Source: Ryuthela nishihirai
Taxonomy: Eukaryota; Arthropoda; Arachnida; Araneae; Heptathelidae
NCBI GenBank assembly: GCA_038380435.1
Contig: JAWZYU010000669.1
Location: forward strand, 24,670-88,669
Length of the DNA: 64,000 nucleotides
Direction of reading: 5' to 3'
A model generated the notes under the pieces. That model was not told the DNA's origin. It made no database searches and saw nothing but the letters and a program-made list of their open reading frames with translations. Positions 23,700-38,258 of this stretch are shown in pieces. Each line of letters begins with the position of its first letter. Within the stretch, counting starts at the first letter, position 1. Made by a program: the position numbers and the translations under genes.

Positions 23700-26122
23700 C
23701 ACGAAAAAACTCAAAACCCGCAGACGCGCGTTGGAGCTAGGCACCTAGAAAAAAAACCCCAAACCCACAGGCTCATGTGAGAGCCAGGTACCGGGAAAAA
23801 CCCCCAAACCCACGGACGCATCGCCGCCAGGCGCCGGGAAAAACCTCCAAACCCACGGATGCGCGTCGTAGCCAGGCGCCAGGAAAAACCCCCCAAACCC
23901 ACAGACGCGCTTCGGAGCCAGGCGCCGTGAAAACCCCCAAACCCGTGGACGCGCTTCGGAGCCCTTCACCAGGAAAAATAACCAAACCCACGGATGCGTG
24001 TCTGAGCCAGGCGCCAGAAAAAACCCAAAACCCACGGACACGCGTCGGTGCCAGGCTCCGTGAAAACCCTCCCAAACCCGCGGACGCGCGTCAGTCAGGC
24101 ACCACAAAAAAACCCAAAACCCGCAGACACGCGTCGGAGCTAGGTGCCTCGAAAAATCACCCAAACCCACAGGCGCGTGTCAGAGCCAGGCACCGGGAAA
24201 AATCCCCAAACCCACGGACGCGTAGCAACCAGGCACCGGGGAAAACCTCAAAACCCACAGATGTGCGTCGGAGCCAGGCACCGGGGAAAACCCCCCAAAC
24301 CCGCAGATGAGCGTTGGAGCCAGGCGCCGGAAAACCTCCCTAACCCACGAACGCACTTCGGAGCCAGGCGCCGTGAAAACCCCCCAAACCCGTGGACGCG
24401 CTTCGGAGCCCTTCACCAGGAAAAATAACCAAACCCACGGATGCGTGTCTGAGCCAGGCGCCAGAAAAAACCCAAAACCCACGGACACGCGTCGGTGCCA
24501 GGCTCCGTGAAAACCCTCCCAAACCCGCGGACGCGCGTCAGTCAGGCACCACAAAAAAACCCAAAACCCGCAGACACGCGTCGGAGCTAGGTGCCTCGAA
24601 AAATCACCCAAACCCACAGGCGCGTGTCAGAGCCAGGCACCGGGAAAAATCCCCAAACCCACGGACGCGTAGCAACCAGGCACCGGGGAAAACCTCAAAA
24701 CCCACAGATGTGCGTCGGAGCCAGGCACCGGGGAAAACCCCCCAAACCCGCAGATGAGCGTTGGAGCCAGGCGCCGGAAAACCTCCCTAACCCACGAACG
24801 CACTTCGGAGCCAGGCGCCGTGAAAACCCCCCAAACCCGTGGACGCGCTTCGGAGCCCTTCACCAGGAAAAATAACCAAACCCACGGATGCGCGTCTGAG
24901 CCAGGCGCCAGAAAAAAAACCAAAACCCACGGACACGCGTCGGAGCCAGGCTCCGTGAAAACCCCCCCAAACCGGCGGACGCGCGTCAGTCAGGCACCAC
25001 GAAAAAACCCAAAACCCGCAGACACGCGTCGGAGCTAGATGCCTCGAAAAATCACCCAAACCCACAGGCGCGTGTCAGAGCCAGACACCGGGAAAAAACC
25101 CCAAACCCACGGACGCGTAGCAACCAGGCGCCGGGGGAAACCTCCAAACCCACAGATGTGCGTCGGAGCCAGGCACCGGGGAAAACCCCCCAAACCCGCA
25201 GACGAGCGTTGGAGCCAGGCGCCGGAAAACCTCCCTAACCCACGAATGCGCTTCGGAGCCAGGCGCCGTGAAAACCCCCCACACCCGTGGACGCGCTTCG
25301 GAGCCCTTCACCAGGAAAAATAACCAAACCCACGGATGCACGTCGAAGCCAGGTGCCAGGAAAAACCTCCCAAACCCATGGACGCACGTCGGAGCCAGGC
25401 ACCGAGATAAACCTCCCAAACCTGCGGACGCGCGTCGGAGATAGGCGCCGGGAAAACCTCCCAATCCCACGGATGCACGTTGGAGCCAGGCTCCGTGAAA
25501 ACCCCCCCAAACCCGCGGACGCGCGTCAGTCAGGCACCACGAAAAAACCCAAAACCCGCAGACATGCGTCGGAGCTAGGCGCCTCGAAAAATCACCCAAA
25601 CCCACAGGCGTGTGTCAGAGCCAGGCACCGGGAAAAACCCCTAAACCCACGGACGCGTAGCAACCAGGCGCCGGGGAAAACCTCCAAACCCACAGATGTG
25701 CGTCGGAGCCACGCACCGGGGAAAACCCCCCAAACCCGCAGACGAGCGTTGCAGCCAGGCGCCGGAAAACCTCCCTAACCCACGAACGCGCTTCGGAGCG
25801 AGGCGCCGTGAAAACCCCCCAAACCCTTGGACGCACTTCGGAGCCCTTCACCAGGAAAACTAACCAAACCCACGGATGCGCGTCGGAGCCAGGCGCCAGA
25901 AAAAACCCCAAAACCCACGGACACGCGTCGGAGCCAGGAGCCAGGAAAAACCTCCCAAACCCACGGACGCACGTCAGAGCCAGGCACCGGGATAAACCTC
26001 CCAAACCTGCGGACGCGCGTCAGAGATAGGCACCGGGAAAACCTCCCAAACCCACGGACGCACGTTGCAGCCATTCTCCGTGAAAAACCCCCCAAACCCG
26101 CAGACGCGCGTCAGTCAGGCAC
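23700..26122 (+). repeat. Unit D (2423 bp, 54 monomers)
   Basis: Third D copy, with the same chimeric q10/p9 module and crossover position as the first two. Confidence 0.92.
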
Positions 26123-28098
26123 CACGAAAAAACTCAAAACCCGCAGACGCGCGTTGGAGCTAGGCACCTAGAAAAAAAACCCCAAACCCACAGGCTCATG
26201 TGAGAGCCAGGTACCGGGAAAAACCCCCAAACCCACGGACGCATCGCCGCCAGGCGCCGGGAAAAACCTCCAAACCCACGGATGCGCGTCGTAGCCAGGC
26301 GCCAGGAAAAACCCCCCAAACCCACAGACGCGCTTCGGAGCCAGGCGCCGTGAAAACCCCCAAACCCGTGGACGCGCTTCGGAGCCCTTCACCAGGAAAA
26401 ATAACCAAACCCACGGATGCGTGTCTGAGCCAGGCGCCAGAAAAAACCCAAAACCCACGGACACGCGTCGGTGCCAGGCTCCGTGAAAACCCTCCCAAAC
26501 CCGCGGACGCGCGTCAGTCAGGCACCACAAAAAAACCCAAAACCCGCAGACACGCGTCGGAGCTAGGTGCCTCGAAAAATCACCCAAACCCACAGGCGCG
26601 TGTCAGAGCCAGGCACCGGGAAAAATCCCCAAACCCACGGACGCGTAGCAACCAGGCACCGGGGAAAACCTCAAAACCCACAGATGTGCGTCGGAGCCAG
26701 GCACCGGGGAAAACCCCCCAAACCCGCAGATGAGCGTTGGAGCCAGGCGCCGGAAAACCTCCCTAACCCACGAACGCACTTCGGAGCCAGGCGCCGTGAA
26801 AACCCCCCAAACCCGTGGACGCGCTTCGGAGCCCTTCACCAGGAAAAATAACCAAACCCACGGATGCGCGTCTGAGCCAGGCGCCAGAAAAAAAACCAAA
26901 ACCCACGGACACGCGTCGGAGCCAGGCTCCGTGAAAACCCCCCCAAACCGGCGGACGCGCGTCAGTCAGGCACCACGAAAAAACCCAAAACCCGCAGACA
27001 CGCGTCGGAGCTAGATGCCTCGAAAAATCACCCAAACCCACAGGCGCGTGTCAGAGCCAGACACCGGGAAAAAACCCCAAACCCACGGACGCGTAGCAAC
27101 CAGGCGCCGGGGGAAACCTCCAAACCCACAGATGTGCGTCGGAGCCAGGCACCGGGGAAAACCCCCCAAACCCGCAGACGAGCGTTGGAGCCAGGCGCCG
27201 GAAAACCTCCCTAACCCACGAATGCGCTTCGGAGCCAGGCGCCGTGAAAACCCCCCACACCCGTGGACGCGCTTCGGAGCCCTTCACCAGGAAAAATAAC
27301 CAAACCCACGGATGCACGTCGAAGCCAGGTGCCAGGAAAAACCTCCCAAACCCATGGACGCACGTCGGAGCCAGGCACCGAGATAAACCTCCCAAACCTG
27401 CGGACGCGCGTCGGAGATAGGCGCCGGGAAAACCTCCCAATCCCACGGATGCACGTTGGAGCCAGGCTCCGTGAAAACCCCCCCAAACCCGCGGACGCGC
27501 GTCAGTCAGGCACCACGAAAAAACCCAAAACCCGCAGACATGCGTCGGAGCTAGGCGCCTCGAAAAATCACCCAAACCCACAGGCGTGTGTCAGAGCCAG
27601 GCACCGGGAAAAACCCCTAAACCCACGGACGCGTAGCAACCAGGCGCCGGGGAAAACCTCCAAACCCACAGATGTGCGTCGGAGCCACGCACCGGGGAAA
27701 ACCCCCCAAACCCGCAGACGAGCGTTGCAGCCAGGCGCCGGAAAACCTCCCTAACCCACGAACGCGCTTCGGAGCGAGGCGCCGTGAAAACCCCCCAAAC
27801 CCTTGGACGCACTTCGGAGCCCTTCACCAGGAAAACTAACCAAACCCACGGATGCGCGTCGGAGCCAGGCGCCAGAAAAAACCCCAAAACCCACGGACAC
27901 GCGTCGGAGCCAGGAGCCAGGAAAAACCTCCCAAACCCACGGACGCACGTCAGAGCCAGGCACCGGGATAAACCTCCCAAACCTGCGGACGCGCGTCAGA
28001 GATAGGCACCGGGAAAACCTCCCAAACCCACGGACGCACGTTGCAGCCATTCTCCGTGAAAAACCCCCCAAACCCGCAGACGCGCGTCAGTCAGGCAC
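26123..28098 (+). repeat. Unit B (1976 bp, 44 monomers)
   Basis: Standard copy, first of a tandem pair of B units. Confidence 0.92.
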
Positions 28099-30074
28099 CA
28101 CGAAAAAACTCAAAACCCGCAGACGCGCGTTGGAGCTAGGCACCTAGAAAAAAAACCCCAAACCCACAGGCTCATGTGAGAGCCAGGTACCGGGAAAAAC
28201 CCCCAAACCCACGGACGCATCGCCGCCAGGCGCCGGGAAAAACCTCCAAACCCACGGATGCGCGTCGTAGCCAGGCGCCAGGAAAAACCCCCCAAACCCA
28301 CAGACGCGCTTCGGAGCCAGGCGCCGTGAAAACCCCCAAACCCGTGGACGCGCTTCGGAGCCCTTCACCAGGAAAAATAACCAAACCCACGGATGCGTGT
28401 CTGAGCCAGGCGCCAGAAAAAACCCAAAACCCACGGACACGCGTCGGTGCCAGGCTCCGTGAAAACCCTCCCAAACCCGCGGACGCGCGTCAGTCAGGCA
28501 CCACAAAAAAACCCAAAACCCGCAGACACGCGTCGGAGCTAGGTGCCTCGAAAAATCACCCAAACCCACAGGCGCGTGTCAGAGCCAGGCACCGGGAAAA
28601 ATCCCCAAACCCACGGACGCGTAGCAACCAGGCACCGGGGAAAACCTCAAAACCCACAGATGTGCGTCGGAGCCAGGCACCGGGGAAAACCCCCCAAACC
28701 CGCAGATGAGCGTTGGAGCCAGGCGCCGGAAAACCTCCCTAACCCACGAACGCACTTCGGAGCCAGGCGCCGTGAAAACCCCCCAAACCCGTGGACGCGC
28801 TTCGGAGCCCTTCACCAGGAAAAATAACCAAACCCACGGATGCGCGTCTGAGCCAGGCGCCAGAAAAAAAACCAAAACCCACGGACACGCGTCGGAGCCA
28901 GGCTCCGTGAAAACCCCCCCAAACCGGCGGACGCGCGTCAGTCAGGCACCACGAAAAAACCCAAAACCCGCAGACACGCGTCGGAGCTAGATGCCTCGAA
29001 AAATCACCCAAACCCACAGGCGCGTGTCAGAGCCAGACACCGGGAAAAAACCCCAAACCCACGGACGCGTAGCAACCAGGCGCCGGGGGAAACCTCCAAA
29101 CCCACAGATGTGCGTCGGAGCCAGGCACCGGGGAAAACCCCCCAAACCCGCAGACGAGCGTTGGAGCCAGGCGCCGGAAAACCTCCCTAACCCACGAATG
29201 CGCTTCGGAGCCAGGCGCCGTGAAAACCCCCCACACCCGTGGACGCGCTTCGGAGCCCTTCACCAGGAAAAATAACCAAACCCACGGATGCACGTCGAAG
29301 CCAGGTGCCAGGAAAAACCTCCCAAACCCATGGACGCACGTCGGAGCCAGGCACCGAGATAAACCTCCCAAACCTGCGGACGCGCGTCGGAGATAGGCGC
29401 CGGGAAAACCTCCCAATCCCACGGATGCACGTTGGAGCCAGGCTCCGTGAAAACCCCCCCAAACCCGCGGACGCGCGTCAGTCAGGCACCACGAAAAAAC
29501 CCAAAACCCGCAGACATGCGTCGGAGCTAGGCGCCTCGAAAAATCACCCAAACCCACAGGCGTGTGTCAGAGCCAGGCACCGGGAAAAACCCCTAAACCC
29601 ACGGACGCGTAGCAACCAGGCGCCGGGGAAAACCTCCAAACCCACAGATGTGCGTCGGAGCCACGCACCGGGGAAAACCCCCCAAACCCGCAGACGAGCG
29701 TTGCAGCCAGGCGCCGGAAAACCTCCCTAACCCACGAACGCGCTTCGGAGCGAGGCGCCGTGAAAACCCCCCAAACCCTTGGACGCACTTCGGAGCCCTT
29801 CACCAGGAAAACTAACCAAACCCACGGATGCGCGTCGGAGCCAGGCGCCAGAAAAAACCCCAAAACCCACGGACACGCGTCGGAGCCAGGAGCCAGGAAA
29901 AACCTCCCAAACCCACGGACGCACGTCAGAGCCAGGCACCGGGATAAACCTCCCAAACCTGCGGACGCGCGTCAGAGATAGGCACCGGGAAAACCTCCCA
30001 AACCCACGGACGCACGTTGCAGCCATTCTCCGTGAAAAACCCCCCAAACCCGCAGACGCGCGTCAGTCAGGCAC
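28099..30074 (+). repeat. Unit B (1976 bp, 44 monomers)
   Basis: Second of the adjacent B pair. This is the only place with two standard B units side by side. Confidence 0.92.
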
Positions 30075-30661
30075 CACGAAAAAACTCAAAACCCGCAGAC
30101 GCGCGTTGGAGCTAGGCACCTAGAAAAAAAACCCCAAACCCACAGGCTCATGTGAGAGCCAGGTACCGGGAAAAACCCCCAAACCCACGGACGCATCGCC
30201 GCCAGGCGCCGGGAAAAACCTCCAAACCCACGGATGCGCGTCGTAGACAGGCGCCAGGAAAAACCCCCCCAAACCCACAGACGCGCGTTGGAGCCAGGTG
30301 CCGGGAAAACCTCCCAAACCCACGGACGCGCTTCGGAGCCAGGCGCCGTGAAAACCCCCAAACCCGTGGACGCGCTTCGGAGCCCGGCACCAGGAAAAGT
30401 AACCAAACCCACGGATGCGCGTCGGAGCCAGGCGCCAGAAAAAACCCCAAACCCCACGGACACGCGTCGGAGCCAGGAGCCAGGAAAAACCTCCCAAACC
30501 CACGGACGCACGTCAGAGCCAGGCACCGGGATAAACCTCCCAAACCTGCGGACGCGCGTCAGAGATAGGCACCGGGAAAACCTCCCAAACCCACGGACGC
30601 ACGTTGCAGCCATTCTCCGTGAAAAACCCCCCAAACCCGCAGACGCGCGTCAGTCAGGCAC
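30075..30661 (+). repeat. Unit A (587 bp)
   Basis: Single A unit between B and C, with the A-specific fifth monomer present. Confidence 0.93.
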
Positions 30662-32097
30662 CACGAAAAAACTCAAAACCCGCAGACGCGCGTTGGAGCT
30701 AGGCACCTAGAAAAAAAACCCCAAACCCACAGGCTCATGTGAGAGCCAGGTACCGGGAAAAACCCCCAAACCCACGGACGCATCGCCGCCAGGCGCCGGG
30801 AAAAACCTCCAAACCCACGGATGCGCGTCGTAGCCAGGCGCCAGGAAAAACCCCCCAAACCCACAGACGCGCTTCGGAGCCAGGCGCCGTGAAAACCCCC
30901 AAACCCGTGGACGCGCTTCGGAGCCCTTCACCAGGAAAAATAACCAAACCCACGGATGCGTGTCTGAGCCAGGCGCCAGAAAAAACCCAAAACCCACGGA
31001 CACGCGTCGGTGCCAGGCTCCGTGAAAACCCTCCCAAACCCGCGGACGCGCGTCAGTCAGGCACCACAAAAAAACCCAAAACCCGCAGACACGCGTCGGA
31101 GCTAGGTGCCTCGAAAAATCACCCAAACCCACAGGCGCGTGTCAGAGCCAGGCACCGGGAAAAATCCCCAAACCCACGGACGCGTAGCAACCAGGCACCG
31201 GGGAAAACCTCAAAACCCACAGATGTGCGTCGGAGCCAGGCACCGGGGAAAACCCCCCAAACCCGCAGATGAGCGTTGGAGCCAGGCGCCGGAAAACCTC
31301 CCTAACCCACGAACGCACTTCGGAGCCAGGCGCCGTGAAAACCCCCCAAACCCGTGGACGCGCTTCGGAGCCCTTCACCAGGAAAAATAACCAAACCCAC
31401 GGATGCGCGTCTGAGCCAGGCGCCAGAAAAAAAACCAAAACCCACGGACACGCGTCGGAGCCAGGCTCCGTGAAAACCCCCCCAAACCGGCGGACGCGCG
31501 TCAGTCAGGCACCACGAAAAAACCCAAAACCCGCAGACACGCGTCGGAGCTAGATGCCTCGAAAAATCACCCAAACCCACAGGCGCGTGTCAGAGCCAGA
31601 CACCGGGAAAAAACCCCAAACCCACGGACGCGTAGCAACCAGGCGCCGGGGAAAACCTCCAAACCCACAGATGTGCGTCGGAGCCACGCACCGGGGAAAA
31701 CCCCCCAAACCCGCAGACGAGCGTTGCAGCCAGGCGCCGGAAAACCTCCCTAACCCACGAACGCGCTTCGGAGCGAGGCGCCGTGAAAACCCCCCAAACC
31801 CTTGGACGCACTTCGGAGCCCTTCACCAGGAAAACTAACCAAACCCACGGATGCGCGTCGGAGCCAGGCGCCAGAAAAAACCCCAAAACCCACGGACACG
31901 CGTCGGAGCCAGGAGCCAGGAAAAACCTCCCAAACCCACGGACGCACGTCAGAGCCAGGCACCGGGATAAACCTCCCAAACCTGCGGACGCGCGTCAGAG
32001 ATAGGCACCGGGAAAACCTCCCAAACCCACGGACGCACGTTGCAGCCATTCTCCGTGAAAAACCCCCCAAACCCGCAGACGCGCGTCAGTCAGGCAC
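30662..32097 (+). repeat. Unit C (1436 bp, 32 monomers)
   Basis: Second C copy, with the same r12/s13 switch as the copy at 19375, so both descend from one rearrangement. Confidence 0.92.
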
Positions 32098-32684
32098 CAC
32101 GAAAAAACTCAAAACCCGCAGACGCGCGTTGGAGCTAGGCACCTAGAAAAAAAACCCCAAACCCACAGGCTCATGTGAGAGCCAGGTACCGGGAAAAACC
32201 CCCAAACCCACGGACGCATCGCCGCCAGGCGCCGGGAAAAACCTCCAAACCCACGGATGCGCGTCGTAGACAGGCGCCAGGAAAAACCCCCCCAAACCCA
32301 CAGACGCGCGTTGGAGCCAGGTGCCGGGAAAACCTCCCAAACCCACGGACGCGCTTCGGAGCCAGGCGCCGTGAAAACCCCCAAACCCGTGGACGCGCTT
32401 CGGAGCCCGGCACCAGGAAAAGTAACCAAACCCACGGATGCGCGTCGGAGCCAGGCGCCAGAAAAAACCCCAAACCCCACGGACACGCGTCGGAGCCAGG
32501 AGCCAGGAAAAACCTCCCAAACCCACGGACGCACGTCAGAGCCAGGCACCGGGATAAACCTCCCAAACCTGCGGACGCGCGTCAGAGATAGGCACCGGGA
32601 AAACCTCCCAAACCCACGGACGCACGTTGCAGCCATTCTCCGTGAAAAACCCCCCAAACCCGCAGACGCGCGTCAGTCAGGCAC
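32098..32684 (+). repeat. Unit A (587 bp)
   Basis: Single A unit between C and a. Confidence 0.93.
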
Positions 32685-33225
32685 CACGAAAAAACTCAAA
32701 ACCCGCAGACGCGCGTTGGAGCTAGGCACCTAGAAAAAAAACCCCAAACCCACAGGCTCATGTGAGAGCCAGGTACCGGGAAAAACCCCCAAACCCACGG
32801 ACGCATCGCCGCCAGGCGCCGGGAAAAACCTCCAAACCCACGGATGCGCGTCGTAGCCAGGCGCCAGGAAAAACCCCCCAAACCCACAGACGCGCTTCGG
32901 AGCCAGGCGCCGTGAAAACCCCCAAACCCGTGGACGCGCTTCGGAGCCCGGCACCAGGAAAAGTAACCAAACCCACGGATGCGCGTCGGAGCCAGGCGCC
33001 AGAAAAAACCCCAAAACCCACGGACACGCGTCGGAGCCAGGAGCCAGGAAAAACCTCCCAAACCCACGGACGCACGTCAGAGCCAGGCACCGGGATAAAC
33101 CTCCCAAACCTGCGGACGCGCGTCAGAGATAGGCACCGGGAAAACCTCCCAAACCCACGGACGCACGTTGCAGCCATTCTCCGTGAAAAACCCCCCAAAC
33201 CCGCAGACGCGCGTCAGTCAGGCAC
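32685..33225 (+). repeat. Unit a (541 bp, 12 monomers)
   Basis: Third 12-mer copy. Here it is flanked by A units on both sides. Confidence 0.93.
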
Positions 33226-34399
33226 CACGAAAAAACTCAAAACCCGCAGACGCGCGTTGGAGCTAGGCACCTAGAAAAAAAACCCCAAACCCACAGGCTC
33301 ATGTGAGAGCCAGGTACCGGGAAAAACCCCCAAACCCACGGACGCATCGCCGCCAGGCGCCGGGAAAAACCTCCAAACCCACGGATGCGCGTCGTAGACA
33401 GGCGCCAGGAAAAACCCCCCCAAACCCACAGACGCGCGTTGGAGCCAGGTGCCGGGAAAACCTCCCAAACCCACGGACGCGCTTCGGAGCCAGGCGCCGT
33501 GAAAACCCCCAAACCCGTGGACGCGCTTCGGAGCCCGGCACCAGGAAAAGTAACCAAACCCACGGATGCGCGTCGGAGCCAGGCGCCAGAAAAAACCCCA
33601 AACCCCACGGACACGCGTCGGAGCCAGGAGCCAGGAAAAACCTCCCAAACCCACGGACGCACGTCAGAGCCAGGCACCGGGATAAACCTCCCAAACCTGC
33701 GGACGCGCGTCAGAGATAGGCACCGGGAAAACCTCCCAAACCCACGGACGCACGTTGCAGCCATTCTCCGTGAAAAACCCCCCAAACCCGCAGACGCGCG
33801 TCAGTCAGGCACCACGAAAAAACTCAAAACCCGCAGACGCGCGTTGGAGCTAGGCACCTAGAAAAAAAACCCCAAACCCACAGGCTCATGTGAGAGCCAG
33901 GTACCGGGAAAAACCCCCAAACCCACGGACGCATCGCCGCCAGGCGCCGGGAAAAACCTCCAAACCCACGGATGCGCGTCGTAGACAGGCGCCAGGAAAA
34001 ACCCCCCCAAACCCACAGACGCGCGTTGGAGCCAGGTGCCGGGAAAACCTCCCAAACCCACGGACGCGCTTCGGAGCCAGGCGCCGTGAAAACCCCCAAA
34101 CCCGTGGACGCGCTTCGGAGCCCGGCACCAGGAAAAGTAACCAAACCCACGGATGCGCGTCGGAGCCAGGCGCCAGAAAAAACCCCAAACCCCACGGACA
34201 CGCGTCGGAGCCAGGAGCCAGGAAAAACCTCCCAAACCCACGGACGCACGTCAGAGCCAGGCACCGGGATAAACCTCCCAAACCTGCGGACGCGCGTCAG
34301 AGATAGGCACCGGGAAAACCTCCCAAACCCACGGACGCACGTTGCAGCCATTCTCCGTGAAAAACCCCCCAAACCCGCAGACGCGCGTCAGTCAGGCAC
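33226..34399 (+). repeat. Two A units (2 x 587 bp)
   Basis: Unit starts at 33226 and 33813. No private change seen. Confidence 0.94.
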
Positions 34400-36822
34400 C
34401 ACGAAAAAACTCAAAACCCGCAGACGCGCGTTGGAGCTAGGCACCTAGAAAAAAAACCCCAAACCCACAGGCTCATGTGAGAGCCAGGTACCGGGAAAAA
34501 CCCCCAAACCCACGGACGCATCGCCGCCAGGCGCCGGGAAAAACCTCCAAACCCACGGATGCGCGTCGTAGCCAGGCGCCAGGAAAAACCCCCCAAACCC
34601 ACAGACGCGCTTCGGAGCCAGGCGCCGTGAAAACCCCCAAACCCGTGGACGCGCTTCGGAGCCCTTCACCAGGAAAAATAACCAAACCCACGGATGCGTG
34701 TCTGAGCCAGGCGCCAGAAAAAACCCAAAACCCACGGACACGCGTCGGTGCCAGGCTCCGTGAAAACCCTCCCAAACCCGCGGACGCGCGTCAGTCAGGC
34801 ACCACAAAAAAACCCAAAACCCGCAGACACGCGTCGGAGCTAGGTGCCTCGAAAAATCACCCAAACCCACAGGCGCGTGTCAGAGCCAGGCACCGGGAAA
34901 AATCCCCAAACCCACGGACGCGTAGCAACCAGGCACCGGGGAAAACCTCAAAACCCACAGATGTGCGTCGGAGCCAGGCACCGGGGAAAACCCCCCAAAC
35001 CCGCAGATGAGCGTTGGAGCCAGGCGCCGGAAAACCTCCCTAACCCACGAACGCACTTCGGAGCCAGGCGCCGTGAAAACCCCCCAAACCCGTGGACGCG
35101 CTTCGGAGCCCTTCACCAGGAAAAATAACCAAACCCACGGATGCGTGTCTGAGCCAGGCGCCAGAAAAAACCCAAAACCCACGGACACGCGTCGGTGCCA
35201 GGCTCCGTGAAAACCCTCCCAAACCCGCGGACGCGCGTCAGTCAGGCACCACAAAAAAACCCAAAACCCGCAGACACGCGTCGGAGCTAGGTGCCTCGAA
35301 AAATCACCCAAACCCACAGGCGCGTGTCAGAGCCAGGCACCGGGAAAAATCCCCAAACCCACGGACGCGTAGCAACCAGGCACCGGGGAAAACCTCAAAA
35401 CCCACAGATGTGCGTCGGAGCCAGGCACCGGGGAAAACCCCCCAAACCCGCAGATGAGCGTTGGAGCCAGGCGCCGGAAAACCTCCCTAACCCACGAACG
35501 CACTTCGGAGCCAGGCGCCGTGAAAACCCCCCAAACCCGTGGACGCGCTTCGGAGCCCTTCACCAGGAAAAATAACCAAACCCACGGATGCGCGTCTGAG
35601 CCAGGCGCCAGAAAAAAAACCAAAACCCACGGACACGCGTCGGAGCCAGGCTCCGTGAAAACCCCCCCAAACCGGCGGCCGCGCGTCAGTCAGGCACCAC
35701 GAAAAAACCCAAAACCCGCAGACACGCGTCGGAGCTAGATGCCTCGAAAAATCACCCAAACCCACAGGCGCGTGTCAGAGCCAGACACCGGGAAAAAACC
35801 CCAAACCCACGGACGCGTAGCAACCAGGCGCCGGGGGAAACCTCCAAACCCACAGATGTGCGTCGGAGCCAGGCACCGGGGAAAACCCCCCAAACCCGCA
35901 GACGAGCGTTGGAGCCAGGCGCCGGAAAACCTCCCTAACCCACGAATGCGCTTCGGAGCCAGGCGCCGTGAAAACCCCCCACACCCGTGGACGCGCTTCG
36001 GAGCCCTTCACCAGGAAAAATAACCAAACCCACGGATGCACGTCGAAGCCAGGTGCCAGGAAAAACCTCCCAAACCCATGGACGCACGTCGGAGCCAGGC
36101 ACCGAGATAAACCTCCCAAACCTGCGGACGCGCGTCGGAGATAGGCGCCGGGAAAACCTCCCAATCCCACGGATGCACGTTGGAGCCAGGCTCCGTGAAA
36201 ACCCCCCCAAACCCGCGGACGCGCGTCAGTCAGGCACCACGAAAAAACCCAAAACCCGCAGACATGCGTCGGAGCTAGGCGCCTCGAAAAATCACCCAAA
36301 CCCACAGGCGTGTGTCAGAGCCAGGCACCGGGAAAAACCCCTAAACCCACGGACGCGTAGCAACCAGGCGCCGGGGAAAACCTCCAAACCCACAGATGTG
36401 CGTCGGAGCCACGCACCGGGGAAAACCCCCCAAACCCGCAGACGAGCGTTGCAGCCAGGCGCCGGAAAACCTCCCTAACCCACGAACGCGCTTCGGAGCG
36501 AGGCGCCGTGAAAACCCCCCAAACCCTTGGACGCACTTCGGAGCCCTTCACCAGGAAAACTAACCAAACCCACGGATGCGCGTCGGAGCCAGGCGCCAGA
36601 AAAAACCCCAAAACCCACGGACACGCGTCGGAGCCAGGAGCCAGGAAAAACCTCCCAAACCCACGGACGCACGTCAGAGCCAGGCACCGGGATAAACCTC
36701 CCAAACCTGCGGACGCGCGTCAGAGATAGGCACCGGGAAAACCTCCCAAACCCACGGACGCACGTTGCAGCCATTCTCCGTGAAAAACCCCCCAAACCCG
36801 CAGACGCGCGTCAGTCAGGCAC
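34400..36822 (+). repeat. Unit D (2423 bp) with a private NotI site
   Basis: Fourth D copy. A private A-to-C change at 35679 converts GGCGGACGCG to GGCGGCCGCG and creates a NotI site (GCGGCCGC) at 35675-35682, the only one I see in the window. Confidence 0.92.
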
Positions 36823-38258
36823 CACGAAAAAACTCAAAACCCGCAGACGCGCGTTGGAGCTAGGCACCTAGAAAAAAAACCCCAAACCCACAGGCTCATG
36901 TGAGAGCCAGGTACCGGGAAAAACCCCCAAACCCACGGACGCATCGCCGCCAGGCGCCGGGAAAAACCTCCAAACCCACGGATGCGCGTCGTAGCCAGGC
37001 GCCAGGAAAAACCCCCCAAACCCACAGACGCGCTTCGGAGCCAGGCGCCGTGAAAACCCCCAAACCCGTGGACGCGCTTCGGAGCCCTTCACCAGGAAAA
37101 ATAACCAAACCCACGGATGCGTGTCTGAGCCAGGCGCCAGAAAAAACCCAAAACCCACGGACACGCGTCGGTGCCAGGCTCCGTGAAAACCCTCCCAAAC
37201 CCGCGGACGCGCGTCAGTCAGGCACCACAAAAAAACCCAAAACCCGCAGACACGCGTCGGAGCTAGGTGCCTCGAAAAATCACCCAAACCCACAGGCGCG
37301 TGTCAGAGCCAGGCACCGGGAAAAATCCCCAAACCCACGGACGCGTAGCAACCAGGCACCGGGGAAAACCTCAAAACCCACAGATGTGCGTCGGAGCCAG
37401 GCACCGGGGAAAACCCCCCAAACCCGCAGATGAGCGTTGGAGCCAGGCGCCGGAAAACCTCCCTAACCCACGAACGCACTTCGGAGCCAGGCGCCGTGAA
37501 AACCCCCCAAACCCGTGGACGCGCTTCGGAGCCCTTCACCAGGAAAAATAACCAAACCCACGGATGCGCGTCTGAGCCAGGCGCCAGAAAAAAAACCAAA
37601 ACCCACGGACACGCGTCGGAGCCAGGCTCCGTGAAAACCCCCCCAAACCGGCGGACGCGCGTCAGTCAGGCACCACGAAAAAACCCAAAACCCGCAGACA
37701 CGCGTCGGAGCTAGATGCCTCGAAAAATCACCCAAACCCACAGGCGCGTGTCAGAGCCAGACACCGGGAAAAAACCCCAAACCCACGGACGCGTAGCAAC
37801 CAGGCGCCGGGGAAAACCTCCAAACCCACAGATGTGCGTCGGAGCCACGCACCGGGGAAAACCCCCCAAACCCGCAGACGAGCGTTGCAGCCAGGCGCCG
37901 GAAAACCTCCCTAACCCACGAACGCGCTTCGGAGCGAGGCGCCGTGAAAACCCCCCAAACCCTTGGACGCACTTCGGAGCCCTTCACCAGGAAAACTAAC
38001 CAAACCCACGGATGCGCGTCGGAGCCAGGCGCCAGAAAAAACCCCAAAACCCACGGACACGCGTCGGAGCCAGGAGCCAGGAAAAACCTCCCAAACCCAC
38101 GGACGCACGTCAGAGCCAGGCACCGGGATAAACCTCCCAAACCTGCGGACGCGCGTCAGAGATAGGCACCGGGAAAACCTCCCAAACCCACGGACGCACG
38201 TTGCAGCCATTCTCCGTGAAAAACCCCCCAAACCCGCAGACGCGCGTCAGTCAGGCAC
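36823..38258 (+). repeat. Unit C (1436 bp, 32 monomers)
   Basis: Third C copy, directly after a D unit, with the standard C switch near 37790-37815. Confidence 0.92.
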
